DNA of 35,149 nt from Pseudomonadota bacterium (GCA_021815825.1 JAKAZO010000026.1:1-35149); one strand, 5' to 3'; positions 26,494 through 35,149 are shown, counted from the stretch's first letter. The notes: a model not told the origin generated them from the sequence alone. Numbers and translations: made by a program.

Positions 26494-26832
26494 ATGAGTC
26501 TGAAAATCCGTCTCGCCCGCGCCGGCGCCAAGAAGCGGCCGTACTACCACATCGTGGTCGCCGACAGCCGTTCCCCGCGCGACGGACGGTTCCTCGAGCG
26601 GCTCGGCAGCTACAACCCGATGCTGCCGGCGGAGCATGCGGAGCGCGTGCGCCTGTTCACCGAGCGGCTGCAGCACTGGCTGAGCCAGGGCGCGCAGCCG
26701 ACCGAGCGCGTCGCGCGCTTCCTCGGCGCCGCTGGCCTTGCGCCCGCGCCGGTCTACCGCGAACAGCCGCTGCAGTCGGCGCCCAAGAAGAAGGCGCAGG
26801 AGCGCGCCAAGGCCGCTACGGCGGCGGGCTGA
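26494..26832 (+). CDS. rpsP: 30S ribosomal protein S16
   Basis: 112 residues. The core is standard S16: [40 protein letters not shown] and a helical segment with [18 protein letters not shown]16 binds 16S rRNA early in 30S assembly. The C-terminal 30 residues are a Lys/Ala-rich extension common in alphaproteobacteria. A strong AGGAGG (about 26477-26482) lies 11 bases before the ATG. It follows ffh by 37 bases. Confidence 0.97.
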   Translation: MSLKIRLARAGAKKRPYYHIVVADSRSPRDGRFLERLGSYNPMLPAEHAERVRLFTERLQHWLSQGAQPTERVARFLGAAGLAPAPVYREQPLQSAPKKKAQERAKAATAAG

Positions 26833-26864
26833 GGCAGCAACGGACGGGTCCAGGGCAGAGGGGC

Positions 26865-27407
26865 ATGATGACGGAGCGGCGGGTCCTGCTCGGGGTGATC
26901 GGTCGTCCGCATGGCGTGCGGGGGCTGGTGCACGTCCAGAGCTATACCGCCGACCCGGCCGCTCTCGCCGCCTACGGGCCGCTGACCGACGAAGCGGGGC
27001 GGCGCTACACGCTGAGCTGGCGCGGCGCGGGCATCGCCGAGATCACCGAACTCGACGCCGAAGGCCATCCCGAACGCGACGCCGGCGAGCCGCGTCGCGT
27101 CGCCGACCGGACCGCAGCCCAGCGCCTGACCAACCGCCGCCTCTACATCGATCGGGCGGCGCTGCCCCCGCCCGCGGCGGACGAGTTCTACCTCGCCGAC
27201 CTGATCGGGCTGGAGGCACTGGGACCGGGAGGGGCGCTCGGCGAGGTGGTGGCGGTGCATGAATACGGCGCCGGGACGAGCCTGGAGATCGCCCGCCCCG
27301 GGGCACCCCCCTTGCTGGTGCCCTTCACCCGCGCGGCGGTACCCGAGGTGGATCTCGACCATCGCCGCGTTCTTGTGTGTCCGCCGGCGGAGACGATGGC
27401 GCGATGA
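26865..27407 (+). CDS. rimM: Ribosome maturation factor RimM
   Basis: 180 residues. RimM binds S19 and the 16S rRNA head during 30S maturation. The N-terminal RimM barrel ([20 protein letters not shown]) is followed by a PRC-barrel ([16 protein letters not shown], then [17 protein letters not shown] and [19 protein letters not shown]). The start has two adjacent ATGs (26865 and 26868) behind AGAGGGG. The stop overlaps the trmD start by ATGA, indicating translational coupling. Confidence 0.96.
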   Translation: MMTERRVLLGVIGRPHGVRGLVHVQSYTADPAALAAYGPLTDEAGRRYTLSWRGAGIAEITELDAEGHPERDAGEPRRVADRTAAQRLTNRRLYIDRAALPPPAADEFYLADLIGLEALGPGGALGEVVAVHEYGAGTSLEIARPGAPPLLVPFTRAAVPEVDLDHRRVLVCPPAETMAR

Positions 27408-28120
27408 CCTGGCGGGCCGATGTTCTGACGCTGTTCCCGGACATGTTTCCCGGTCCGCTCGGGCTCTCGCTCGCCGGGCGGGCGCACGGCGAGGGCGTGT
27501 GGTCGCTGGCGGCGCACGACATCCGCGCCCACGCCATCGACCGCCATCGCAGCGTCGATGACACACCCTTCGGTGGCGGGGCGGGGATGGTGCTTCGCCC
27601 GGACGTGGTGGACGCGGCGCTGGCCGCGGTCGATGACGGCAGGCCAGCGATCCTGCTCAGCCCGCGCGGCGTGGCGCTGAACCAGGCCCGCGTGCGCGAC
27701 CTGGCCGCCGGCCCGGGCGTGGTGCTGCTCTGCGGCCGCTACGAGGGCGTCGATCAGCGCGTGATCGAGGCGCGCGCGCTCGAGGAGATCAGCATCGGCG
27801 ATTACGTGCTCTCCGGCGGTGAGCCGGCGGCGCTGGTTCTGCTCGATGCCTGCGTGCGGCTGCTGCCCGGGGTGATGGGCGCGGCGGTCAGCGCGGAGGA
27901 GGAGAGTTTTTCCGCCGGGTTGCTCGAATATCCCCACTATACCCGTCCCGCCCTGTGGGCCGGGCGGGCGGTGCCGGAGGTGCTGCTCTCCGGCCATCAT
28001 GCCGCCATCGCCGCCTGGCGGCGGGCGGAGGCGGAGCGGATCACCCGCGAGCGGCGCCCCGACCTGTGGGCGCGGCGCCACGCGGCCGGCGCGGTTGCCA
28101 GCACGGTGCCGGCGCCGTAA
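27404..28120 (+). CDS. trmD: tRNA (guanine(37)-N1)-methyltransferase TrmD
   Basis: 238 residues. SPOUT-class methyltransferase that makes m1G37 in tRNAs with G36 and prevents +1 frameshifting. The knot-forming SAM site appears as [15 protein letters not shown] and [17 protein letters not shown]. The N-terminal [18 protein letters not shown] and [14 protein letters not shown] are family signatures, with [20 protein letters not shown] further on. The ATG overlaps the rimM stop (ATGA). Confidence 0.97.
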   Translation: MTWRADVLTLFPDMFPGPLGLSLAGRAHGEGVWSLAAHDIRAHAIDRHRSVDDTPFGGGAGMVLRPDVVDAALAAVDDGRPAILLSPRGVALNQARVRDLAAGPGVVLLCGRYEGVDQRVIEARALEEISIGDYVLSGGEPAALVLLDACVRLLPGVMGAAVSAEEESFSAGLLEYPHYTRPALWAGRAVPEVLLSGHHAAIAAWRRAEAERITRERRPDLWARRHAAGAVASTVPAP

Positions 28121-28146
28121 GAAATCTTGACGAGAGGATGACACTC

Positions 28147-28560
28147 ATGAACCTGATCCAGACGATCGAGGCCGAGCAGGTTGCCCGCCTCACCGCCCAG
28201 CGCCCGGTGCCGGAGTTCGCGCCCGGCGATACGGTGCGCGTGATGGTCAAGGTGCTGGAAGGCGAACGCAGCCGGACCCAGGCGTTCGAGGGCGTCTGCA
28301 TCGCCCGCTCCAACAAGGGGCTGAACAGCAACTTCACCGTGCGCAAGATCAGCTATGGCGAGGGCGTGGAACGCGTATTCCCGCTCTATTCGCCGATGAT
28401 CGCCGAGATCCTGCGCATCCGCCGCGGTGATGTCCGCCGCGCCAAGCTCTATTATCTGCGTGGGCGCAGCGGCAAGTCGGCGCGCATCGCCGAGAAGGCG
28501 CGCACGATCGAGACTGCGGTGCCGGCGGTGGCCGAACCCGCCGCCGAGGCGGGCGCCTGA
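28147..28560 (+). CDS. rplS: 50S ribosomal protein L19
   Basis: 137 residues. L19 lies at the 30S-50S interface. Family features include [59 protein letters not shown] and [19 protein letters not shown]. An Ala/Glu/Pro-rich tail follows. I chose the ATG at 28147 ([11 protein letters not shown]) because GAGAGGA lies about 8 bases upstream; an in-frame ATG at 28138 overlaps that ribosome site. Confidence 0.97.
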   Translation: MNLIQTIEAEQVARLTAQRPVPEFAPGDTVRVMVKVLEGERSRTQAFEGVCIARSNKGLNSNFTVRKISYGEGVERVFPLYSPMIAEILRIRRGDVRRAKLYYLRGRSGKSARIAEKARTIETAVPAVAEPAAEAGA

Positions 28561-28614
28561 CGGTTCGCGGCGGTCGGGTCGGGAAGCCGGCCCGCCGGAC
28601 GGATAGGGGGGAAC

Positions 28615-30027
28615 ATGGGCGCGGGCATGCAACGCACGCTGTTCGACAAACTCTGGGATAGTCACGTCGTCGAGCGCCTGCCCGACGGCACGTGCGTGCT
28701 CTATATCGACCGGCATCTGGTGCACGAGGTCACCAGCCCGCAGGCCTTTGAAGGTCTGCGCCTGGCGGGGCGAGCCGTGCGCCGACCGGAGGCGACGGTC
28801 GCCGTGGTCGATCACAATATCCCGACCTCCGACCGCCGGCGCGGCATCAGCGAACCGGAGAGCCGGCTGCAGGTCGAAACGCTGGAGAAGAACGTCGCCG
28901 AATTCGGCGTTCCCTACTTCCCGGTGCTCGATCCGCGTCAGGGGATCGTCCACATCGTCGGGCCGGAGCAGGGGATCAGCCTGCCGGGCATGACCATCGT
29001 CTGTGGCGACAGCCACACGTCGACGCACGGCGCGCTCGGCGCCCTGGCCTTCGGCATCGGGACCTCCGAGGTCGAGCACGTGCTGGCGACGCAGACGCTG
29101 CTGCAGCGCCCGGCGAAGAACATGTTGATCGAGGTCTCCGGCCGGCTGCCGATCGGGGTGACGGCGAAGGACATGGTGCTGGCGATCATCGGGCGTATCG
29201 GCACCGCTGGCGGCACCGGCCATGTCGTCGAATATGCCGGCGAGGCGGTGCGCGCGCTCGACATGGCGGGGCGGATGACGGTGTGTAACATGTCGATCGA
29301 GGCCGGCGCGCGCGCCGGGTTGATCGCCCCCGATGAGACCACGTTCGCCTACGTGAAGGGCCGTCCCTACGCGCCCGCCGGCGACGCGTTCGAGCGCGCG
29401 GTGGCCTATTGGCGAACGCTGCCCGCCGATGACGGCGCCCACTACGACAAGCGCGTTCATCTCGACGCCGCGGAGATCGCGCCGATGGTGACCTGGGGCA
29501 CCAGCCCGGAGGCGGTGGTGCCGATCACCGGCGCCGTGCCCGACCCGGAGACCGAAGCGGATGAAACCGCGCGCGCGCAGATGCGGCGGATGCTGGACTA
29601 CATGGGGCTGAGCGCGGGCCAGCGCATGACCGAGGTGCCGATCGACGTCGTATTCATCGGCTCCTGCACCAATGGCCGCATCGAGGATATCCGCGCCGCC
29701 GCCGCCGTCGCGCGCGGCCAGCGGGTGGCGGCGGGCGTGCGTGCGCTGGTGGTGGCGGGTTCGGGTCTGGTCAAGCAGCAGGCCGAGGCCGAGGGGCTCG
29801 ACCGAGTCCTGATCGAGGCCGGGTTCGAGTGGCGCGAGCCGGGCTGCTCGATGTGCCTTGGCATGAACCCGGACAAGCTGGCGCCGGGCCAGCGCTGCGC
29901 CAGCACGTCGAACCGGAATTTCGAGGGACGGCAAGGGCCGGGCGGGCGCACCCATCTGGTCTCGCCGGCGATGGCGGCCGCGGCGGCGCTGCGCGGCCGT
30001 CTGGCCGATGTGCGGGAGTTCGTCTGA
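28615..30027 (+). CDS. leuC: 3-isopropylmalate dehydratase large subunit
   Basis: 470 residues. With LeuD it isomerises 2-isopropylmalate to 3-isopropylmalate in leucine synthesis, using a [4Fe-4S] cluster. Cluster cysteines appear in FIGSCTNGR and [13 protein letters not shown]. Other aconitase-family segments are [20 protein letters not shown] and [27 protein letters not shown] lies a few bases before the ATG at 28615; a second in-frame ATG at 28627 is possible. It is 54 bases after rplS and overlaps leuD by one base (TGATG). No leucine leader peptide or attenuator was seen. Confidence 0.97.
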   Translation: MGAGMQRTLFDKLWDSHVVERLPDGTCVLYIDRHLVHEVTSPQAFEGLRLAGRAVRRPEATVAVVDHNIPTSDRRRGISEPESRLQVETLEKNVAEFGVPYFPVLDPRQGIVHIVGPEQGISLPGMTIVCGDSHTSTHGALGALAFGIGTSEVEHVLATQTLLQRPAKNMLIEVSGRLPIGVTAKDMVLAIIGRIGTAGGTGHVVEYAGEAVRALDMAGRMTVCNMSIEAGARAGLIAPDETTFAYVKGRPYAPAGDAFERAVAYWRTLPADDGAHYDKRVHLDAAEIAPMVTWGTSPEAVVPITGAVPDPETEADETARAQMRRMLDYMGLSAGQRMTEVPIDVVFIGSCTNGRIEDIRAAAAVARGQRVAAGVRALVVAGSGLVKQQAEAEGLDRVLIEAGFEWREPGCSMCLGMNPDKLAPGQRCASTSNRNFEGRQGPGGRTHLVSPAMAAAAALRGRLADVREFV

Positions 30028-30647
30028 TGGACGCGTTCACGACCCTGACCGCGATCGCCGCACCGCTGCCGCTGGCGAATGTCGACACCGACAAGATCAT
30101 TCCCGCACGCTTCCTCAAGACCATCAAGCGAACCGGGCTCGGCGTGCATCTGTTCGACACGCTGCGCTATCGCGCCGATGGCAGCGAAAACCCGGACTTC
30201 GTGCTCAACAACGAGCCATACCGGCGTGCGCAGATCCTGATCGCGTTTGAAAATTTCGGCTGCGGGTCCTCGCGCGAGCACGCACCATGGGCGCTGCTGG
30301 ATTTCGGCATCCGCGCCGTGATCGCGCCGGACTTTGCTGATATTTTCTACAACAACTGCTTCAAGAATGGCATCCTGCCGGTGCGCCTGCCGCGCGCGGT
30401 GTGCGAGCAGCTGATGGCGGATGCGCGCATGGGCAACAACGCACGTGTGACCATCGATCTCGCCCGCCAGGTCGTGTTGCGGCCGAACGGGGAGGAGATC
30501 GGCTTCGAAATCGACCCGTTCCGTAAGCATATGCTTCTCGAAGGGCTCGACGAGATCGGCCAGACGCTGCAGCACGCGGCGCAGATCGACAGTTTCGAGC
30601 GCGAACGCCAGGCATCTCAGCCCTGGCTGCCATCCTTGCACGCCTGA
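30027..30647 (+). CDS. leuD: 3-isopropylmalate dehydratase small subunit
   Basis: 206 residues, the swivel domain that completes the LeuC active site. Family motifs are [40 protein letters not shown] and [20 protein letters not shown]. The ATG overlaps the leuC stop (TGATG), so the two chains are translationally coupled, which fits a 1:1 heterodimer. leuB follows 11 bases later. Confidence 0.97.
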   Translation: MDAFTTLTAIAAPLPLANVDTDKIIPARFLKTIKRTGLGVHLFDTLRYRADGSENPDFVLNNEPYRRAQILIAFENFGCGSSREHAPWALLDFGIRAVIAPDFADIFYNNCFKNGILPVRLPRAVCEQLMADARMGNNARVTIDLARQVVLRPNGEEIGFEIDPFRKHMLLEGLDEIGQTLQHAAQIDSFERERQASQPWLPSLHA

Positions 30648-30658
30648 GGGGGAATTCC

Positions 30659-31771
30659 ATGGCCTCGAACAAGCGCCTGCTCATTCTGCCCGGCGACGGC
30701 ATCGGTCCCGAGGTCATGTACGAGGTGCGCCGCGTCATCGACTGGATGGAGCGGCGTCGGGCGGTGACCTTCGAGCTCGACGAGGATCTGGTCGGTGGCG
30801 CCGCCATCGAGGCCACTGGCAAGCCGATCCAGCCGGCCACCGTGGAAAAGGCGAAGGCGGCGGACGCGGTGCTGTTCGGCTCGGTGGGTGGGCCGCAATG
30901 GGACCGGCTCGGTTTCGATCTGCGCCCGGAACTCGCGATCCTCACGCTCCGCCGCGAGCTCGGCCTGTTCGCCAATCTGCGTCCCGCGGTGGTGCTGGAT
31001 CCGTTGGTCGATGCCAGCACGCTCAAGCCGGACATCATCCGCGGCCTCGACCTGATGATCGTTCGCGAGAGCACGGGTGGGCTCTATTTCGGCGAGCCCC
31101 GCGGCATCGAGACGCTCCCCGATGGCCGCAAGCGCGGCGTCAACACCGAAGTCTACACCACCGACGAGATCGAGCGGGTCGGGCGCGTCGCGTTCGAGCT
31201 GGCGCGCAAGCGGCAGAACCGGCTGTGCTCGGTGGAGAAGGCGAATGTCATGGAGTCCGGCCTGCTGTGGCGCCAGACCATGACGGCGCTGCGCGAACGC
31301 GAATTCGCCGACGTGGAATTGTCCCACATGTACGCGGACAATTGCGCCATGCAGCTGGTTCGCAACCCGCGCCAGTTCGACGTGATCGTCACCAGCAATC
31401 TGTTCGGTGACCTGCTCTCGGATCTTGCCTCGATGCTGACCGGCAGCCTCGGCATGCTGCCCTCGGCAACGATCGGCGCGCCGGAGGCCGGTGGCAAGCG
31501 GCACGCGCTCTACGAACCGATCCACGGCAGCGCACCGGACATCGCCGGCCGCGGCATCGCCAATCCGCTCGCGCAGATTCTCAGCTTCGCCATGCTGCTG
31601 CGCTACTCTTTCGGCATGGACGAGGAAGCCGGACTGATCGAGCACGCCATCGTCACGGTGCTCGGCAGCGGCCTGCGCACGGCCGACATCATGGCGCCTC
31701 ACTGCGCCAAGGTCGGCACGCAGGTGATGGGCGAGGCGGTCGTGCGCGAGTTGGACAAGCTCGCACCGTAA
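30659..31771 (+). CDS. leuB: 3-isopropylmalate dehydrogenase
   Basis: 370 residues. NAD-dependent oxidative decarboxylase that converts 3-isopropylmalate to the precursor of 2-ketoisocaproate. Motifs are LLILPGDGIGPEVMYEVRRV, LFANLRPAVVLDPLVDAST (substrate arginine), RESTGGLYFGEPRG, and metal-binding MYADNCAMQLVRNPRQFD with NLFGDLLSDLASMLTGSLG, then HGSAPDIAGRGIANP. GAGGGGG precedes the ATG. Last gene of the leucine block. Confidence 0.97.
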   Translation: MASNKRLLILPGDGIGPEVMYEVRRVIDWMERRRAVTFELDEDLVGGAAIEATGKPIQPATVEKAKAADAVLFGSVGGPQWDRLGFDLRPELAILTLRRELGLFANLRPAVVLDPLVDASTLKPDIIRGLDLMIVRESTGGLYFGEPRGIETLPDGRKRGVNTEVYTTDEIERVGRVAFELARKRQNRLCSVEKANVMESGLLWRQTMTALREREFADVELSHMYADNCAMQLVRNPRQFDVIVTSNLFGDLLSDLASMLTGSLGMLPSATIGAPEAGGKRHALYEPIHGSAPDIAGRGIANPLAQILSFAMLLRYSFGMDEEAGLIEHAIVTVLGSGLRTADIMAPHCAKVGTQVMGEAVVRELDKLAP

Positions 31772-31782
31772 GGCCCATCGAT

Positions 31783-31800
31783 GGCCCCCTTGCGGGGGTT
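31783..31800 (+). terminator. Weak hairpin after leuB
   Basis: CCCCC (31785-31789) pairs with GGGGG (31794-31798) around TTGC, with two extra G-T pairs at the base. Only two T residues follow. It begins 12 bases after the leuB stop. A modest terminator candidate between leuB and the tRNA gene. Confidence 0.35.
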
Positions 31801-31831
31801 GGCGGGTTCGGCTACATCGCTCGCCTTGGCG

Positions 31832-31908
31832 GCGCCCGTAGCTCAATTGGATAGAGCACCAGACTACGGATCTGGGGGTTAGGAGTTCGAATCTCTTCGG
31901 GCGCGCCA
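31832..31908 (+). tRNA. tRNA-Arg (anticodon ACG)
   Basis: 77 bases form a full cloverleaf. The acceptor stem GCGCCCG pairs with CGGGCGC, followed by discriminator G and an encoded CCA. The D-arm has GCTC-AATTGGATA-GAGC. The anticodon stem CCAGA/TCTGG holds loop CTACGGA, anticodon ACG, which reads CGU (CGC and CGA after deamination to inosine). The T-arm AGGAG-TTCGAAT-CTCTT includes the TTCGA loop motif; one G-T pair is in the stem. It follows leuB by 60 bases. Confidence 0.97.
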
Positions 31909-32310
31909 ATCCAGTACAGAACTCTGAACGCCGACTTCGCCGGATGTCCCGCCCGCGGCGGCGCGCGGGGTGCGCAGAGGCACGGACTTCGTTCCCTTGA
32001 TGCGGACTTCCTCGTCCGCGACCTCGGCGCGCTCCTGGCGGCGGTCGCGTGCGCTGGGGGGTCGCTTCCTGCCGCTCCGGTTGAAGCAGCCCCATTTCCA
32101 GATGCTTCGTGACCACCGATCGAGCCGGTCCGTCGGGACCGAGCGTCCCCCGTGTCCCGTGCGCCCGTCTACCGGCAGCGTGCGATAAACCCTCGCGGGC
32201 CGTGCTCGTCCTGGCCTCGGGAACCGCGCCGCCGTGGACCGCACCGGCGCGCGGGGACATTTGACAGACGATCGGAATAATCGTCGTCTCGCGGTGAATC
32301 GAAGGGCGGA
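31909..32310. other. 402-base region between tRNA-Arg and oxyR without a supported gene
   Basis: Open frames cross it on the minus strand, but they run through the tRNA gene or leuB and match no family I recognise. No second copy of the tRNA 3' end, no integrase and no repeats were seen. The right end holds TTGACA (32261-32266) and the dyad at 32267-32285, described separately. Confidence 0.5.
32261..32285 (+). promoter_or_regulatory. TTGACA box and inverted repeat upstream of oxyR
   Basis: TTGACA (32261-32266) is followed directly by the dyad GACGAT-N7-ATCGTC (32267-32285), which ends 25 bases before the oxyR ATG. LysR-type regulators commonly autoregulate through a dyad near their own promoter. 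I do not see a good -10 box at 16-18 bases, so the promoter itself is uncertain. Confidence 0.4.
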
Positions 32311-33222
32311 ATGGTTCACCTACCCTCGCCACAGCAGCTCCGCTACCTCCTTGCGCTGGCCGAACATCTCCATTTCGGCCGCGCCGCCGCCGCCTGCGCC
32401 GTGACGCAATCCACCCTTTCTGCCGGCGTTCTCGCGCTCGAACAGCTGCTCGACGCCGAAATCCTCGTACGCGACGGCGGCAAGCGGGTGGTGTTCACCG
32501 CGCTCGGCGAGGAGATCATCGGCCGCGCGCGCGAGGCGCTGGCGGCGCTGGGGGCGTTGGCGGAGACGGCGGCTGCGGCGCGGGAGCCGATGTCGGGGCC
32601 GCTGCGGCTCGGTGTCATTCCGACCATCAGTCCCTTTCTGTTGCCGCGCATGATGCCGCGGCTGCGCGCCACCTATCCGGCGCTGCGCCTCTACCTGCGC
32701 GAGGACACGACGGAGCGGCTGCTGGACCGGCTGGGAGCCGGCGGGCTCGATGCGGTGCTGCTGGCACTGCCGTGCGACTGTGCCGGCAGCGAGACGCTGG
32801 CGCTCGCGCGCGACCCGTTCCTGCTCGCCTTGCCGCCCGGCCATCCGCTTGCCCGCCACACCCGCGTGCCCGTTTCCGCGCTCGCGTCCGAGCGGCTGCT
32901 GCTGTTGGAGGACGGGCATTGCCTGCGCGATCAGGCGCTGGCAGCCTGCGGCGAGACCGGTGCCAGGCACGATGCGTTCGCCGCCACCAGCCTGCACACC
33001 TTGGTCCACATGGTCGCGGGCGGGCTGGGTGTGACGCTGCTGCCGCGCCTCGCGGTGGCCGGCAAGGTCGCGGCCGGAACGGAGATCGTTCTGCGCGAGC
33101 TGGATGGAGCCGGCGCCTGGCGAACGCTCGGCCTCGCTTGGCGTCCGCGGGCGGCCCGGGCGGAGGAATTCCGCGCCCTCGCCCCGCTGATCGGCGCCGC
33201 TTGCGAGGACAGGAGCGATTGA
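32311..33222 (+). CDS. oxyR: OxyR, peroxide-sensing LysR-type regulator
   Basis: 303 residues. The N-terminal winged helix-turn-helix (PQQLRYLLALAEHLHFGRAA, TQSTLSAGVLALEQLLDAEI) is followed by the sensor domain. Redox cysteines Cys204 and Cys213 lie in LEDGHCLRDQALAAC, with the same 9-residue spacing as Cys199/Cys208 of E. coli OxyR, and the adjoining FAATSLHTLVHMVAGGLGVT also matches. Such proteins form a disulfide on hydrogen peroxide and then activate defence genes. GAAGGGCGGA precedes the ATG. The usual neighbours (katG, ahpC) are absent here; a cytochrome P450 gene follows after 52 bases on the same strand. Two further cysteines (155 and 157, PCDCAG) are not part of the classical switch. 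Confidence 0.93.
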   Translation: MVHLPSPQQLRYLLALAEHLHFGRAAAACAVTQSTLSAGVLALEQLLDAEILVRDGGKRVVFTALGEEIIGRAREALAALGALAETAAAAREPMSGPLRLGVIPTISPFLLPRMMPRLRATYPALRLYLREDTTERLLDRLGAGGLDAVLLALPCDCAGSETLALARDPFLLALPPGHPLARHTRVPVSALASERLLLLEDGHCLRDQALAACGETGARHDAFAATSLHTLVHMVAGGLGVTLLPRLAVAGKVAAGTEIVLRELDGAGAWRTLGLAWRPRAARAEEFRALAPLIGAACEDRSD

Positions 33223-33274
33223 CGCTGCCGTTCCCGCCTCCTAGCGTTCGAGGATGGCAATAGGGGGGAGGGCC

Positions 33275-34492
33275 ATGGACCGGCAGGAGGTATCGGCAGC
33301 GCCGTTCGACCTGCGCGCGCTCCCGGAGTCGTTCTACGAGAATCCCTATCCCACCTATCACACGCTGCGCCGCGAAGCGCCGGTGCTGCGCCTGCCGGAC
33401 GGCACCTGGCTGCTCACCGGCCATGCCGAGCTGGTCCGCGTCTATCGCGATCCCACGGTCTTCAGCTCGGCGAAGAAGGTCGAGTTCCTGCCCAAATTCG
33501 GCGACTCCCCGCTCTACGAGCACCATACCAACAGCCTCGTCTTCTCCGATCCGCCGCTGCACACGCGCGTGCGCCGCGCCATGGTGGGCGCGCTCACCAG
33601 CCGCGCCATCGTCGAGATGGAAGCCGCCGTGGAGGAGCTCGTCGCGCGGCTGCTCGATCGTGCCGAGCGCCTTGGTCGGTTCGACCTGATCGGCGATTTC
33701 GCCGCCGCGATCCCGGTCGAGGTCATCGGCAACCTGCTCGGCGTGCCGCACGACGAACGCGGGCCGCTGCGCGACTGGTCGCTTGCCATTCTCGGCGCGC
33801 TCGAGCCGTCGATCACGCCGGAGATGTTCGCCGCCGGCAATCGCGCGGTGAGCGAATTCATCGAGTATCTCCGCATCCTCGTTGCCGATCGCCGGCGCCG
33901 GCCCGGCGATCCGGCGCACGACGTGCTGACGCGGCTGATCCAGGGCGAGGGCGGCGCCGAGCCGCTGTCCGAGACCGAGTTGCTGCAGAACTGCATCTTC
34001 ATCCTCAATGCCGGGCACGAGACGACCACCAATCTGATCGGCAACGCGCTCTACACGCTGCTCGAATGGCCCGGCGAGGCGGCCCGGCTGCGGACCGAGC
34101 CGGCGCTCATGCGCACCGCAGTGGAGGAGTTCCTGCGCTTCGAGAGCCCAGTTCAGCTCGGCAACCGCCGCGCCCTCGCCGTCGCCGAGGTGGGCGGGAT
34201 TGCCCTGCCCGAGGGTGCTCTGGTCACGCTCGCGCTCGGCGCCGCCAATCGCGACCCGGCGGTGTTCGCCGACCCCGATCGGCTCGACCTGGCGCGGGAG
34301 CCGAACCGGCATCTCGCCTTCGCCTTCGGTATCCATCAATGCGTCGGGCTCAATGTCGCGCGCATGGAGGGCCGCATCGCCATCGGCCGGTTCCTGGAGC
34401 GATTCCCCCGCTTTCGGCTCGCCGGCCCGGTGCGGCGCGGCATGCGCGCGCGGTTCCGCGGCTTTCTCTCCATTCCGGTCGAGGCCGGTTGA
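33275..34492 (+). CDS. Bacterial class I cytochrome P450
   Basis: 405 residues, soluble, without a membrane anchor. Heme-binding FAFGIHQCVG has Cys356 as the thiolate ligand. The I-helix oxygen-activation motif is NAGHETTT (245-252) and the K-helix ExxR is EEFLR (Glu285, Arg288). SDPPLHTRVRR (91-101) is the usual C-helix region. Class I P450s need a ferredoxin and a ferredoxin reductase, neither of which is adjacent; FdxA at 4177 is a different type and a partner role would be speculation. The substrate is unknown. GGGGGGAGG five bases before the ATG at 33275 decides the start over an in-frame ATG at 33254. A transporter gene starts 2 bases after its stop, implying co-transcription. Confidence 0.95.
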   Translation: MDRQEVSAAPFDLRALPESFYENPYPTYHTLRREAPVLRLPDGTWLLTGHAELVRVYRDPTVFSSAKKVEFLPKFGDSPLYEHHTNSLVFSDPPLHTRVRRAMVGALTSRAIVEMEAAVEELVARLLDRAERLGRFDLIGDFAAAIPVEVIGNLLGVPHDERGPLRDWSLAILGALEPSITPEMFAAGNRAVSEFIEYLRILVADRRRRPGDPAHDVLTRLIQGEGGAEPLSETELLQNCIFILNAGHETTTNLIGNALYTLLEWPGEAARLRTEPALMRTAVEEFLRFESPVQLGNRRALAVAEVGGIALPEGALVTLALGAANRDPAVFADPDRLDLAREPNRHLAFAFGIHQCVGLNVARMEGRIAIGRFLERFPRFRLAGPVRRGMRARFRGFLSIPVEAG

Positions 34493-34494
34493 GC

Positions 34495-35149
34495 ATGGCT
34501 GCGCTGGGCCGCCGCCGCTTCGCCACCACCGCCGCCGCTCTGGCGCTCGCGCCGCCGCTCGCGGCCCAGCCCCGTCCATTGCGCATCGGCGTGCTCACCG
34601 ACGAAACCGGCCCCTATGCCGACAGCGGCGGCGCCGGCTCGGTCGTCGCCGCGCGACTCGCCGCCGCGGATGCCGGGGCGACGGTGCTCGGGCGGCCGGT
34701 GGAGATCGTCCACGCCGACCACCAGAACCGGCCGGACATCGCCGCCGCCATCGCCCGCCGCTGGTACGACACCGAGGGCGTCGATGCGATCACCGATCTG
34801 CCAGTCACCGCGATCGCGCTGGCCGTGCTCCAGGTGGCGCGCGAGCGCCGGCGGACGGTGATGATCACGGCTGCGGCAACCTCCGACATCACGGCGAAAT
34901 ACTGCACCCCGACGAGCACGCATTGGGCCGACGACACCCACGCGCTGACCGCCGGCACCGCGGGCGCGGTGGTGGGGAGCGGGGCGAAGACCTGGTTCTT
35001 CATCACCGTCGATCACGCCTTTGGCGCGGCGATGCAGCGCGACGCGGCCGCGGTCATCGCGGCGTCCGGCGGCTCCGTGCTCGGCAATGGCCGCCACCCG
35101 ATCGGGGAGACGGACTATGCCGCGCTGCTGGTCCGCGCCCAGGCGTCCG
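34495..35149 (+). CDS. ABC transporter substrate-binding protein (Leu/Ile/Val-binding type), partial
   Basis: The frame from the ATG at 34495 stays open to the window edge (218 codons), so the C-terminal part is missing. The N-terminus has a twin-arginine-like signal (GRRRF, then TTAAALALAPPLAAQ), suggesting export to the periplasm. The mature part starts LRIGVLTDETGPYADSGG and continues IVHADHQNRPDIAAAIARRW, the usual form of Peripla_BP_6 receptors for branched-chain amino acids, amides or aromatic acids; AATSDITAKYC and TWFFITVDHAFGAAMQRDA also fit. The start is 2 bases after the P450 stop. A tight P450-receptor pair suggests uptake and oxidation of the same small molecule, but the ligand cannot be read. 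Confidence 0.88.
   Translation, partial: MAALGRRRFATTAAALALAPPLAAQPRPLRIGVLTDETGPYADSGGAGSVVAARLAAADAGATVLGRPVEIVHADHQNRPDIAAAIARRWYDTEGVDAITDLPVTAIALAVLQVARERRRTVMITAAATSDITAKYCTPTSTHWADDTHALTAGTAGAVVGSGAKTWFFITVDHAFGAAMQRDAAAVIAASGGSVLGNGRHPIGETDYAALLVRAQAS

Noticed and set aside
24819-26531. Long N-terminal extension of xseB
   Set aside because: It is antisense to ffh; GAGGAG before the ATG at 24818 and the family length of about 85 residues settle the start.
27997-29955. 652-codon minus-strand open frame opposite rplS and leuC
   Set aside because: Runs antisense through several intact genes and shows no family similarity.
31832-31908. tRNA-Arg as a proven attachment site of a genomic island
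   Set aside because: No repeated tRNA 3' end and no integrase within the window; kept only as a low-interest observation.
30617-32332. 571-codon minus-strand open frame covering leuB, the tRNA and the gap after it
   Set aside because: It reads through the tRNA gene (giving the familiar FELLTPRS-type artefact) and antisense to leuB. The part in the gap, 31909-32310, is not recognisable either.

Overview
The window is a GC-rich, gene-dense piece of an alphaproteobacterial chromosome. The family Acetobacteraceae or a related Rhodospirillales lineage is the best guess. The main support is gene order. A Suv3-like helicase, an S4 protein, fdxA and carD lie together. xseB-ispA-tlyA and map-radC are adjacent, and ffh-rpsP-rimM-trmD-rplS runs straight into leuC-leuD-leuB. 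All of these are familiar alphaproteobacterial neighbourhoods. A phasin, clpS-clpA and a stand-alone htpG fit as well. Nearly everything is housekeeping. I found no phage, insertion sequence, CRISPR array or clear defence system.

Layout: 1-100 is the start of an enolase-superfamily gene leaving the window on the minus strand. It stands back to back with a decayed DUF2075-type helicase (about 170-1216) that has lost its N-terminal ATPase half and carries a frameshift. A soluble PAS-PAS chemotaxis receptor (1342-2823, minus) follows. Then comes the minus-strand run carD, fdxA, S4 protein and Suv3-like helicase (2975-7444). htpG (7598-9469) is divergent from the helicase and has a heat-shock-like promoter. 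It is followed by an M17 aminopeptidase and a small MarR-like regulator (to 11382).

From 11421 to 15691 is a surface-glycan module: a polyprenyl-phosphate sugar-1-phosphate transferase (minus), a membrane-bound CapD/FlaA1-type nucleotide-sugar dehydratase, and a WbpE-like aminotransferase. Together they could make and load an amino sugar on undecaprenyl phosphate. clpA and clpS (15730-18714, minus) and a phasin (18975-19517, minus) come next. The phasin has a near-consensus promoter flanked by two TGC-N3-GCA sites that look like PhaR operators. Then come a D,D-carboxypeptidase, map and radC (plus), tlyA, ispA and xseB (minus), and the SRP/ribosome maturation/leucine block ffh to leuB (25083-31771, plus).

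After tRNA-Arg(ACG) at 31832-31908 lie about 400 bases without a convincing gene. The right end holds an OxyR with both redox cysteines, a cytochrome P450, and the start of a Leu/Ile/Val-type ABC transporter substrate-binding protein. This is the most accessory-looking part of the window.

The observations most worth a second look are the phasin promoter architecture, the 19-bp tandem repeats upstream of carD, the long Ala/Pro-rich N-terminal extension of CarD, the structured ffh leader, and the OxyR-P450-transporter neighbourhood. None amounts to a demonstrably new system.
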